A stretch of DNA of 64,000 nt from Bin90 sp965214635 (GTDB taxonomy: Bacteria; Chloroflexota; Dehalococcoidia; Lucifugimonadales; JADFKI01): contig OZ243964.1 in assembly GCA_965214635.1 (NCBI GenBank), positions 1,364,001 to 1,428,000 of the forward strand. Direction: 5' to 3'. Under the pieces are notes generated by a model. That model ran no database searches and was not told where the DNA came from. It saw only the letters and a list, made by a program, of their open reading frames with translations. Positions 16,660 to 24,609 of this stretch are shown here, in pieces. How positions within the stretch are numbered: position 1 is the stretch's first letter; each line of letters starts with the position of its first letter. Made by a program: the position numbers and the translations under genes.

Positions 16660-18570
16660 ATGGCAAAATTTGAAGAACCTATTCCTGTATATCGGAGGCG
16701 GGATTTGACGGCGAATCCGCTGAAAATAACGGACACCACGCTACGCGACGGGCATCAGAGCTTGATGGCGACACGGCTGCGTATGGAAGATATGACGCCC
16801 ATCGCCGCCGACATGGACGCTGTGGGCTTCGACGCGATGGAGGTGTGGGGCGGTGCCACATTCGACACGGCGACACGATTTTTGGGCGAAGACCCATGGG
16901 AGCGGCTGCGAACCTTCAAGGCGCTGATGCCCAACACGCCGCTGTCGATGCTTTTGCGCGGGCAGTCCCTCGTGGGCTACCGCACCTATGCCGACGATGT
17001 GGTGGACGCATTCGTGGCGCACGCCGCCGATGTGGGGATAGACATATTCCGCGTGTTCGACGCCCTGAACGACAGCGTGAACCTCGAACGTGCCTGCGAA
17101 GCGGTCAAGAACAGCGGCAAGCATCTGCAAATCGCTATCTGCTATTCCGTAACCGAAGAGGGCAGGCTTGGCGGACGCTATTTCAACCTAGATTACTATC
17201 TGCGCAAAGCGAAGCAGTTCCAAGCAATGGGTGCTGACAGCATCTGCATCAAGGACATGGGTGGGCTGCTTGCGCCATATGATTCGTATGACCTCGTATC
17301 GGCGCTGAAGGATGCGCTGGATGTGCCATTGCAGTTGCATTCGCACTACACCAGCGGCATGGCATCTATGACGGCGCTGAAGGCAATCGAGGCGGGCATC
17401 GACGGTGTAGACACATGTATCGCGCCGCTCGCGCTCCGAACCGCACAGCCCGCCATCGAGCCGCTGTTGGTTACGCTGCGCGGAGGCACGCGCGACCCCG
17501 GCCTTGACATTACCAAGATACTTGCCATCGGCGATTACTTAGAAGGCGTGTTACCGAAGTATCGGCGTTATCTGGACACGCCACGAACTGCGGTCATAGA
17601 CGCCCGCGTGCTGGAGCATCAGATACCCGGCGGGATGATGAGCAATCTGGTGTCGCAGTTGCGCGAGGCTGGTGCGCTCGACCGACTTGACGAGGTGCTG
17701 GCGGAAATCCCGCGCACACGCAAGGATATGGGCTACCCGCCGCTGGTAACGCCGATGAGCCAGATGACGGGCGCTCAAGCCGTGAACAATGTGCTGTTCG
17801 GGCGCTATCAGATGGTAACCGGCCCCGTGAAGGATTATGTAGCCGGGATGTATGGCGACCCACCGGGCGAAATCGCTCCCGAGCTGATAGACAAGGCGAT
17901 GGCGGGTGGGCGTGAGCGCATCACGGGCAGGCCTGCGGCGGGGATAGCGCCGGAGATGGACGCCGCACGGGATACAGTCAAGCACATCAGCGCAGACATG
18001 GACGATGCGCTCACCTTTGCCCTGTATCCAGCTACTGGCATGCGCTTCTTGCGCATCAAGCACGGATTGGAGGCAATGCCTCCAGAGATGCTGCCCCCTA
18101 ATGATACGGATTCCCACACTGAGCCAGCCCCCAGTACGGAGCAGCCCGCTGCGCTCCAGCCGCCGCGCAGCCCGAATGCGCGCCGCTTCAATGTGTTCAT
18201 AGGCGGCGAGCATTACGAAGTGGAGGTGGACCCGGTTGCGCCCAGCAGCAGCATAAGCGTAGCGCCGCCAGCTGCCACCCGCACCGCGGAGCCGCCGTCG
18301 CCCGCCGCCGTAGATGAGCCGTCCGAACCTGCAGTTCCGTCTGTGTCCACAGATGGCACGCCCGTAACTGTACCCATCCCCGGCGTCGTGCTGCGCTACG
18401 AGGTTGAGGTGGGGCAATCCGTAGCCGCCGGCGACCCCATCGTCGTGGTGGAGGCGATGAAGATGGAAAACACGCTCCCCGCGCCGGTGGGCGGCACTGT
18501 CAAGGCGCTCGTCGCCGATGTGGGTGCAACGGTTGCGAAAGACGCCATACTCGCTATAATTTCATCATAA
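16660..18570 (+). CDS. biotin-containing pyruvate/oxaloacetate carboxyltransferase (5S-1.3S fusion / OadA / PycB-like)
   Basis: A 636-residue protein. The first 450 residues are an HMGL-like TIM barrel (ITDTTLRDGHQSLMATR, DIFRVFDALND, ICIKDMGGLL, LQLHSHYTSGMA) with the metal and lysine residues of the 5S/OadA/PycB family, followed by the PYC_OADA domain. A Pro/Ala-rich linker (about 485-560) leads to a biotinyl domain with EAMKMENTL; Lys601 is the biotin site. It carries CO2 between pyruvate/oxaloacetate and biotin. Together with the upstream 12S-like subunit it would make methylmalonyl-CoA:pyruvate carboxytransferase. Oxaloacetate decarboxylase or pyruvate carboxylase subunit B are alternatives, but neither a membrane OadB nor a biotin carboxylase gene is adjacent. 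Confidence 0.92.
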   Translation: MAKFEEPIPVYRRRDLTANPLKITDTTLRDGHQSLMATRLRMEDMTPIAADMDAVGFDAMEVWGGATFDTATRFLGEDPWERLRTFKALMPNTPLSMLLRGQSLVGYRTYADDVVDAFVAHAADVGIDIFRVFDALNDSVNLERACEAVKNSGKHLQIAICYSVTEEGRLGGRYFNLDYYLRKAKQFQAMGADSICIKDMGGLLAPYDSYDLVSALKDALDVPLQLHSHYTSGMASMTALKAIEAGIDGVDTCIAPLALRTAQPAIEPLLVTLRGGTRDPGLDITKILAIGDYLEGVLPKYRRYLDTPRTAVIDARVLEHQIPGGMMSNLVSQLREAGALDRLDEVLAEIPRTRKDMGYPPLVTPMSQMTGAQAVNNVLFGRYQMVTGPVKDYVAGMYGDPPGEIAPELIDKAMAGGRERITGRPAAGIAPEMDAARDTVKHISADMDDALTFALYPATGMRFLRIKHGLEAMPPEMLPPNDTDSHTEPAPSTEQPAALQPPRSPNARRFNVFIGGEHYEVEVDPVAPSSSISVAPPAATRTAEPPSPAAVDEPSEPAVPSVSTDGTPVTVPIPGVVLRYEVEVGQSVAAGDPIVVVEAMKMENTLPAPVGGTVKALVADVGATVAKDAILAIISS

Positions 18571-18710
18571 GATGTGTAGGCAGGGACGCCCACAATGGTT
18601 CCCTGCCCTTGCGGGAACGAGAGAGATGGACAAGCAAGGCTAGACAGAGAGCGTCTTTATAGCGCTCACAAAATTATTCGCCCAAGAATCCGAGATTCGG
18701 AAAGGAAACT

Positions 18711-19919
18711 ATGGTGGACAACACACAGAGTATCGATGCGGCAAAGGAACATTTTGGCACGGTTCTGCAACAGCAGCTGGAGCGAGTAGAACGGCTGAAA
18801 GAGGAAGGCGACTGGGTGGATTATGCCGGCGTCAGCCCGATAATCATCGGGATGCTCGGCGGCGACGGCATAGGCCCCACCATCAGCGACGAGACGCAAA
18901 AGGTGTTGGAGTACCTGCTGCGCGACGAGGTGGCGTCCGGCAAAGTGGAGTTCAGGGTGATCGACGGGCTGACCATAGAGAATCGCGCCGCCAAGATGCA
19001 GTCTATACCCGATGATGTGTTAGAGGAAATTCGGCAGTGCCATGTGACGCTGAAGGGCCCCACGCACACGCCAGAGCGGGGCGACGGCTGGCCTAACATA
19101 GAGAGCGCCAATGTGTCTATGCGGAAGGCGCTCGATCTGTTCGCTAATGTGCGTCCCGTGCGCGTGCCGAGCCAAGGCATAGATTGGACATTCTTCCGCG
19201 AGAACACGGAGGACATGTACGCCGTGGGCAGTCAGGGCATCAATGTGTCCGACGACCTTGCTATCGACTTTCGCGTAATCACTACGCAGGGTTCGGAGCG
19301 CATCATAGACGCCGCATTCGCACACGCCCAGCGCACAGGCAGGGAGCGCGTTACCATCGTTACCAAGGCGAACATCGTCAAGACCACCGATGGCAAGTTC
19401 CTCGACATCGCTCGCGAGGTGAGTGAGCGCTATCCCGGTATCGAGTGGGATGGCTGGTACATCGACATAATGACGGCGGCGCTCATCAACCCGGCTCGCC
19501 AAAAAGACTTCCAAGTGCTCGCCCTGCCGAACCTGTACGGCGACATCCTGACCGACGAGGCGGCGCAGATACAGGGCGGCGTAGGCACGGCGGGCAGCGC
19601 CAACATAGGCAAGCGATACGGGATGTTCGAGGCGATACACGGCAGCGCCCCACGAATGGTGGCTACTGGCAGGGCGCAGTTCGCCGACCCTAGCTCGCTC
19701 GTGCGCGCAGGTGCGATGATGCTGGAACACATCGGATTCGAGGCGCTTGGTGGCAAGCTACACAAGGCGCTGGACATCTGCGGCCAGTATGAGCGCAAGA
19801 TGGTGATGACCGGGCGCGACACTGGTGTAACCAGCGCCGAGTTCGGCGAGTACATAATGCAGACGGTCGAAGACCCGAATGTGGAAGCGCGCTGGGACGA
19901 GTATGTGAGCGCAGAGTAG
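18711..19919 (+). CDS. icd: isocitrate dehydrogenase family protein
   Basis: A 402-residue beta-decarboxylating dehydrogenase. It has IIIGMLGGDGIGPTI, the substrate serine region ESANVSMRKALDLFANVRPVR, FRENTEDMYAVG, the Asp-rich metal region WYIDIMTAALI and NLYGDILTDEAAQIQGGVG, and the cofactor loop YGMFEAIHGSAPRMV. The ESxNVSMRK and ENTEDMY patterns favour isocitrate over isopropylmalate, and the size is in the usual range. The N-terminus has an extra segment of about 40 residues. GGAAAGGAA lies before the ATG. It is followed by malate dehydrogenase on the same strand, consistent with a TCA-cycle cluster. Cofactor preference (NAD or NADP) cannot be settled by eye. Confidence 0.9.
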   Translation: MVDNTQSIDAAKEHFGTVLQQQLERVERLKEEGDWVDYAGVSPIIIGMLGGDGIGPTISDETQKVLEYLLRDEVASGKVEFRVIDGLTIENRAAKMQSIPDDVLEEIRQCHVTLKGPTHTPERGDGWPNIESANVSMRKALDLFANVRPVRVPSQGIDWTFFRENTEDMYAVGSQGINVSDDLAIDFRVITTQGSERIIDAAFAHAQRTGRERVTIVTKANIVKTTDGKFLDIAREVSERYPGIEWDGWYIDIMTAALINPARQKDFQVLALPNLYGDILTDEAAQIQGGVGTAGSANIGKRYGMFEAIHGSAPRMVATGRAQFADPSSLVRAGAMMLEHIGFEALGGKLHKALDICGQYERKMVMTGRDTGVTSAEFGEYIMQTVEDPNVEARWDEYVSAE

Positions 19920-20171
19920 CGCCGCTGCACAACGCAAGTGTGCGCCCCCCGCTAGCTGATGATGCGATGCGCCGCCTATTCCATATAGCCCTCATATCCA
20001 TCGTTCCTGCGAAAGTGGGCTTTGCTTGGGCAACTGCGGGAGCGTAGGGAATGGCGGCGGCTCGCCTATATGAGCCGGCTGCTGGGGGCGCTTTTCAGAC
20101 GGCACGGCGCTTATGCGGGGATGCCCGTATGCGCGCTGGGCATACAAAAACATACAGGAGCAGAAACGCTA

Positions 20172-21104
20172 ATGCGAAGCAAAGTAACGGTCGTCGGAGC
20201 GGGCAATGTGGGCGCAACTGCGGCACAGCGCATATTCGACAAGGGTTATGCCGATGTGGTCTTGGTGGACATCGTGGAGGGCTTGCCGCAGGGCAAAGCG
20301 CTCGACATGCAGGAAGCGGGGCCGGTGCTAGGCTCGGACGCCGCGATATTGGGCACCAACGGCTATGAGGAGACCGCCGGCTCCGACATCGTGGTCATCA
20401 CATCCGGCATAGCACGCCGCCCGGGGATGAGCCGCGACGACCTGCTGCTGACGAATATGAACATCGTAACGAGCGTGGTAAACGAAGTGGTGGCACACTC
20501 CCCCGACTGCGTTCTCTTGCCCGTAACGAATCCGCTCGACGCCATGGCGCAGCGTGCCCATCAGGTGAGCGGCTTCCCCAAGAGCCGCGTCGTGGGAATG
20601 GCAGGCATACTGGACACGGCGCGCTTTCGCACATTCCTCGCTGCGGAGCTGAATGTGTCCGTCAACTCCGTAGAGGCGTATGTGCTTGGCGGGCACGGCG
20701 ATACGATGGTGCCGGTGGTCGGCAGCACCACCGTTGGTGGCATCCCGGTGGCGAACCTCATAGAGGCTGACCGACTAGAGCAGATTGTGCAGCGCACGCG
20801 CGACGGCGGCGCAGAAATCATCAACTATCTGAAGACCGGCAGCGCATACTACGCTCCGTCCGCTTCCATCGTGCAGATGGTGGAGGCAATCCTGTTTGAC
20901 AAGAACGAAATCCTGCCCTGTACTGCGCTGCTCGAGGGCGAATACGGCATCAATGACCTGTTCGTGGGCGTGCCGGTAAAGTTGGGCGTAAGCGGCGTCT
21001 CAGAAATCGTCGAGTTTGACTTGAACGATGACGAATTGGCTGCACTGCGCAACTCCGCCGATGCCGTGCAGGAACTAGTGGATGTGATGGCGAACGCCGG
21101 CTAG
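20172..21104 (+). CDS. mdh: malate dehydrogenase
   Basis: A 310-residue LDH-like malate dehydrogenase interconverting malate and oxaloacetate. Features are VTVVGAGNVGATAAQRI (NAD site), VLVDIVEGLPQGKALDM (an Asp giving NAD specificity), the loop ITSGIARRPGMSRDDLL with the Arg pair selecting malate, LPVTNPLDAMAQ, and the catalytic His in VLGGHGDTMVPV. ATG 20172 is chosen because AGGAG lies 11 nt upstream and the Rossmann fold starts directly after it; the 50-residue upstream extension is not conserved. It works downstream of the carboxyltransferase and next to icd. Confidence 0.96.
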   Translation: MRSKVTVVGAGNVGATAAQRIFDKGYADVVLVDIVEGLPQGKALDMQEAGPVLGSDAAILGTNGYEETAGSDIVVITSGIARRPGMSRDDLLLTNMNIVTSVVNEVVAHSPDCVLLPVTNPLDAMAQRAHQVSGFPKSRVVGMAGILDTARFRTFLAAELNVSVNSVEAYVLGGHGDTMVPVVGSTTVGGIPVANLIEADRLEQIVQRTRDGGAEIINYLKTGSAYYAPSASIVQMVEAILFDKNEILPCTALLEGEYGINDLFVGVPVKLGVSGVSEIVEFDLNDDELAALRNSADAVQELVDVMANAG

Positions 21105-21274
21105 CCTGCTTGCGCGCAGTACAGGTCCCTGCCGCGAAGGCAGTGCGAAGCCGAGGGTGCGTCGCACTGCTGCGCTCAAGTCGCCTGACGCTATCGACCA
21201 TGACAGGGTGAGTGGGAGCATTGTGCGCGCGGTGTCGCGCAGGCACATTGTAATGGCGGCTGCGAGGCGCACGA

Positions 21275-22309
21275 ATGAGATTCTCATGGGCGAACACGCT
21301 GCTTCTCGTGCTGATAGCCATCGAATTGGTGAGCGGCTTCTTCGGACTGGTGTCCAACTCGCCCGACGAAGCGGTGTTCATTCTGTCGCACCGAATAGCG
21401 GGCTGGGGCATCGTCGCCGTGCTGATATGGAAGCTCCGCAACATCCGTGCTTCGCTGCGTTGGGCGCGCCAAGCAGCGCCGCGTGCGGCATCGTTGGCGC
21501 TGCTCGTGGTGCTGCTTGCAACGCTGTTGTTGGGATTCGTGTGGTCGTTTGCGGGGCCGGTGTCGTTCTGGCTGTTCAGCGGCGTCAGCTGGCACATCTA
21601 CATCGGTGCGCTAATGCTGCTCATACTCGTCTGGCACGCCATCTACCACACGCGGGGCTTTCCGCTCAAGTTTTGGGCAGACAGGCGCACCTTCCTGCGA
21701 TTCGCGGGCTTGGCTGTGGCGGGCGCTGTGCTGTGGCGGCTGACAGAGACTGCGTCGGCTGCGGGCGGGCTGCCGGGGGCAAAGCGGCGATTCACCGGCT
21801 CATACGAAGCGCGGAGCTACTCCGGCAACGCATTCCCGCTAACATCTTGGCTGAACGACAACCCGCAGCCCATCGCCGTCCGAGACTGGCGGCTGCGCAT
21901 TAGCGGCGCAGTGGCGCAGCCTGTAAGTCTGCGATACGACGACCTCATCGAGCGCATCGAGAGTGTTTCAGCCGAAGCAACCCTAGACTGCACCGGCGGC
22001 TGGCACTCCACGCAGATATGGAGCGGCGTATCGCTATCTGATTTGCTGAGGCAGGCGCAACCTACCGATGCTGCGGCAAGCGTTACGGTGCGCTCGATTA
22101 CCGGCTACTACCGCAAATTCTCGATGGCAGAGGCGGACGAGTACATCGTGGCAACGCATGTGGGCGGTGAGACGCTGTCGCACGGGCACGGCTTTCCGCT
22201 ACGGCTGGTGGCGCACGATAAGCGCGGCTTCGAGTGGGTGAAGTGGGTTACCGATATTGAGGTGAACCGCAGCGGGAAATGGCTGCAACCGCCGCTGCCG
22301 CTGCAATAA
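21275..22309 (+). CDS. membrane-anchored molybdopterin oxidoreductase (sulfite-oxidase fold fused to a heme b-type membrane domain)
   Basis: A 344-residue fusion. The first 150 residues have four hydrophobic helices with histidines in helix positions (ILSHRIAGWG, WHIYIGALMLLILVWHAIYH) like cytochrome b561/FdnI-type heme domains. A twin-arginine-like DRRTFLRFAGLAVAGAVLW then leads to a sulfite-oxidase/YedY-type Mo-MPT domain (170-340). ATLDCTGGWHSTQIWSGVSL contains the cysteine that would ligate molybdenum. It is a candidate quinone-linked reductase or oxidase at the outer membrane face, possibly repairing methionine sulfoxide as MsrPQ does, here on one chain. Start ATG 21275. Confidence 0.85.
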   Translation: MRFSWANTLLLVLIAIELVSGFFGLVSNSPDEAVFILSHRIAGWGIVAVLIWKLRNIRASLRWARQAAPRAASLALLVVLLATLLLGFVWSFAGPVSFWLFSGVSWHIYIGALMLLILVWHAIYHTRGFPLKFWADRRTFLRFAGLAVAGAVLWRLTETASAAGGLPGAKRRFTGSYEARSYSGNAFPLTSWLNDNPQPIAVRDWRLRISGAVAQPVSLRYDDLIERIESVSAEATLDCTGGWHSTQIWSGVSLSDLLRQAQPTDAAASVTVRSITGYYRKFSMAEADEYIVATHVGGETLSHGHGFPLRLVAHDKRGFEWVKWVTDIEVNRSGKWLQPPLPLQ

Positions 22310-22359
22310 CATCCCATCCCACGCGGGGATACTGATTTACGAATGTGTGTGAGGCGCAT

Positions 22360-22590
22360 ATGGCGACAGACGAACAGATACAGAAGGTGATGAATCGGCT
22401 CGGGGATTTGCCGGGCTGCCCGAGCTGCGGCGTGCGCGTACGGTTCGGCGACCTAGAATGCCCTCGCTGCGGCGAAGATCTCTACGATGACCTGTGTGCA
22501 TGGGCGGAGCGCCTTATAGACGACATCTGCGGAGACGCCGCCCGACGCGACAGCCCTGATTATAGCGCAGGCGACATGGCGGTGCGTTAG
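22360..22590 (+). CDS. small zinc-ribbon protein (76 aa)
   Basis: The protein has two CxxC pairs close together (GCPSCGVRVRFG and ECPRCGEDLY), forming a probable single zinc ribbon at residues 19-45, followed by an acidic helix (CAWAERLIDDICGDAA). The function is not recognised; a nucleic-acid or protein-interaction adaptor role would be typical. ATG 22360 starts MATDEQIQK; a GAGG lies 5 nt upstream (GTGAGGCGCAT). It sits 50 bp after the molybdoenzyme and convergent with sdhE. Confidence 0.7.
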   Translation: MATDEQIQKVMNRLGDLPGCPSCGVRVRFGDLECPRCGEDLYDDLCAWAERLIDDICGDAARRDSPDYSAGDMAVR

Positions 22591-22650
22591 GGGTGCATTC
22601 CGCCGCTGATTAGGATAGCGACGGGAGAGCCACTCGGTTTTGCGGGATGC

Positions 22651-23541
22651 TTATGGGGATACGCCGATGGTGGAGAGCATCGCCTTTGTGGAGACGATGT
22701 GCTTGTTGAGGCGCATCGCTGCTGGCTCTATGCCGAGCGCAAGCCCTATGAGTTGGGGCAAGTGCAGGATTGGCAGGTCGATGGGCTGGTGCGCCTGCTT
22801 TGCGGCTTGGGGCTGGTAGCCGTCTAGGTTCAGGTGGCACAGCGGGCACGGCGTTACCATAGCGTCTGCGCCGCGGTCTTTGGCGTCTAGGGTGTGGTTG
22901 GACACCATCTTCATCGAGTTCGTCTGGTTGATGGTGAGGATTGGGAAGCCACAGCAGAGCGTCTTGCCGGGGAAGTCCACCACTGTTGCGCCCACGGCCT
23001 CGATGACCTGCTCAAGCGCATCCTGACGCTGGGGGTTCTCAGCGAACCCAAGCGCGGATGTGGGGCGCACGAGGTAGCAGCCGTAGAACGGGGCGGCTTT
23101 GAAGCCGGTCATCGGGCGCACTACCATAGACTTCAGCTTGTCGATGCCGACTTCCTCAACGATGATCCAGAGCAGGTGTTTGGGGTCGGCGCTGCCATCG
23201 TATTGCAAGCCCTCTTCGGCGAGGTCGGCGTTGACTTGCGCCAAGTAGTCGGCGTCGGCGTTGAGGCGCGCGTTCGCTTGCGACATCACGCCTTGGCAGG
23301 TGCTGCAAATGGTGAGCAGCGGCAAGCCGGAGCGCTCCGCTAGGGCGAAGTTGCGCGCGTTGAGCGTGTCGCCGAGCCGTTGGTTCTTCTCTTGCAGGAC
23401 GCCTGCGCCCGTGCAGGAAGCGCCGCGCATTGGCTCTGCGTCTAATTCGATGCCAAGCTTGCGGCACACTTCTATGGTGGAGTTGTAAAGCTCAGGCGCT
23501 GCGCCCTGCGCCACGCAGCCGGGGTAAAAGGCGTACTTCAT
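22651..23541 (-). CDS. sdhE: SdhE / HdrB-like cysteine-rich subunit of succinate dehydrogenase
   Basis: A 296-residue protein with two CCG-type domains. One has YPGCVAQ, SCTG (the usual second cysteine of CCG is serine-shifted) and CSTCQG; the other has FYGCYLVRP, TLCCGFPI and TPCPLCHLNL. Such domains bind special iron-sulfur clusters in heterodisulfide reductase HdrB and replace the heme membrane anchor in type E succinate:quinone reductases and thiol:fumarate reductases. It is the last gene of sdhA-sdhB-sdhE on the minus strand, 58 bp after sdhB, and should transfer electrons from SdhB to quinone. The C-terminal amphipathic region could attach to the membrane. Confidence 0.9.
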   Translation of the reverse strand: MKYAFYPGCVAQGAAPELYNSTIEVCRKLGIELDAEPMRGASCTGAGVLQEKNQRLGDTLNARNFALAERSGLPLLTICSTCQGVMSQANARLNADADYLAQVNADLAEEGLQYDGSADPKHLLWIIVEEVGIDKLKSMVVRPMTGFKAAPFYGCYLVRPTSALGFAENPQRQDALEQVIEAVGATVVDFPGKTLCCGFPILTINQTNSMKMVSNHTLDAKDRGADAMVTPCPLCHLNLDGYQPQAAKQAHQPIDLPILHLPQLIGLALGIEPAAMRLNKHIVSTKAMLSTIGVSP

Positions 23542-23599
23542 AGGAAAGTGGGTCAGTCTTTCAGGTTTCAGTCGGTCAGTCTTTAGTAATGAGTGTCGG

Positions 23600-24547
23600 C
23601 TATTCGTTATCCACTTTTTCGAATATGCGGCGCACCTTGTCGGCGTCCGGGCGCGCCTTGTGGAACATAGGCGGCACTTTGCCAGCCCTCAGAGAGCGCA
23701 AGCCCACAGGGATGAGCTTTATCAGCTCGGGGAAGTTGGTCTTGCCGTAGGTGTTGATTACCAAGGCGGTTTCGTCCAGCCAACCGCTGTGTTCCACGGA
23801 TTTGGCGAACGCCTCGGCGTGGCGCGCGCCGTATGAGTTTGTGTAGCCGGCTTGTATCGCCTTGTCCCGCAGCGCCATTATGCGTTCCATAGGGGCGACG
23901 CCCTTGGGGCAGACTTCCACGCACTGCATGCAGCGGGTGCAGTCCCACATGCCGCCGTATTCGTTGAGGTCGCCCAATCGGGCGTTGTCGGCATCGTCGC
24001 GCGGGTCGGCAACGAAGCGGTACGCCTTAGCGAGAGCAGCGGGTCCGACGAAACTCTTGTCCACTTCCAACGAGGTGCAGTCGGACACGCATGCGCCGCA
24101 CATTATGCAGCTCATCACGCCAGCGAGATGCACCATGTCTTCATTGGGGGCGATGTACTCTGCCTCGGGTTCGGGGCCGTCGTGCTGCATCCAAGGTTGG
24201 ACGGCGCGCACTTTGTCCCAGTGAATCGCCATATCGGTTACGAGGTCTTTGACCACGGGCATGTTGCCCATCGGCTCGACAGTGATGGGGGCATCGCCGC
24301 GCATTGCGTCCGTAACCTTGGTGTTGCAGGCAAGCCCCGCCTGCCCGTTGATGCGCATCCCGCAAGAGCCGCAGATGGCGCTGCGGCAGGAGCATCTGAG
24401 GGTGAGGCTGCCGTCCATCTCTTCACGGATTCGTATTAGCCCGTCAAGCACGGTGGACGATTCGTCTAGTTCCAGCGTGTAGGTTTGAAAGCGTGTGGCG
24501 TTGCTCTCTTCCGGGTTGAAGCGCTTGACGCTGAAGGTTACTTGCAT
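23600..24547 (-). CDS. sdhB: succinate dehydrogenase / fumarate reductase iron-sulfur subunit
   Basis: A 315-residue electron-transfer subunit. The N-terminal plant-type ferredoxin fold holds CRSAICGSCGMRINGQAGLAC for the [2Fe-2S] cluster. The C-terminal domain holds CIMCGACVSDC and CTRCMQCVEVCPKG for the other two clusters. It is longer than usual SdhB (about 240-260) because of a C-terminal extension of about 60 residues (QAGYTNSYGARHAEAFAK onward), also found in SdhB proteins that work with SdhE. It lies between sdhA and sdhE in one operon. A short inserted extra cysteine (RCSC) precedes the first cluster. Confidence 0.95.
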   Translation of the reverse strand: MQVTFSVKRFNPEESNATRFQTYTLELDESSTVLDGLIRIREEMDGSLTLRCSCRSAICGSCGMRINGQAGLACNTKVTDAMRGDAPITVEPMGNMPVVKDLVTDMAIHWDKVRAVQPWMQHDGPEPEAEYIAPNEDMVHLAGVMSCIMCGACVSDCTSLEVDKSFVGPAALAKAYRFVADPRDDADNARLGDLNEYGGMWDCTRCMQCVEVCPKGVAPMERIMALRDKAIQAGYTNSYGARHAEAFAKSVEHSGWLDETALVINTYGKTNFPELIKLIPVGLRSLRAGKVPPMFHKARPDADKVRRIFEKVDNE

Positions 24548-24609
24548 CTAGTCTGTCCTAATGTACGGGGCGTGATTGTGGATGTGGCTGTGCGGTTGCG
24601 GCGCAGGCG

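Noticed and set aside
20022..20171. 50-residue N-terminal extension of malate dehydrogenase
   Set aside because: It precedes the conserved Rossmann start, and a good AGGAG site supports the ATG at 20172.
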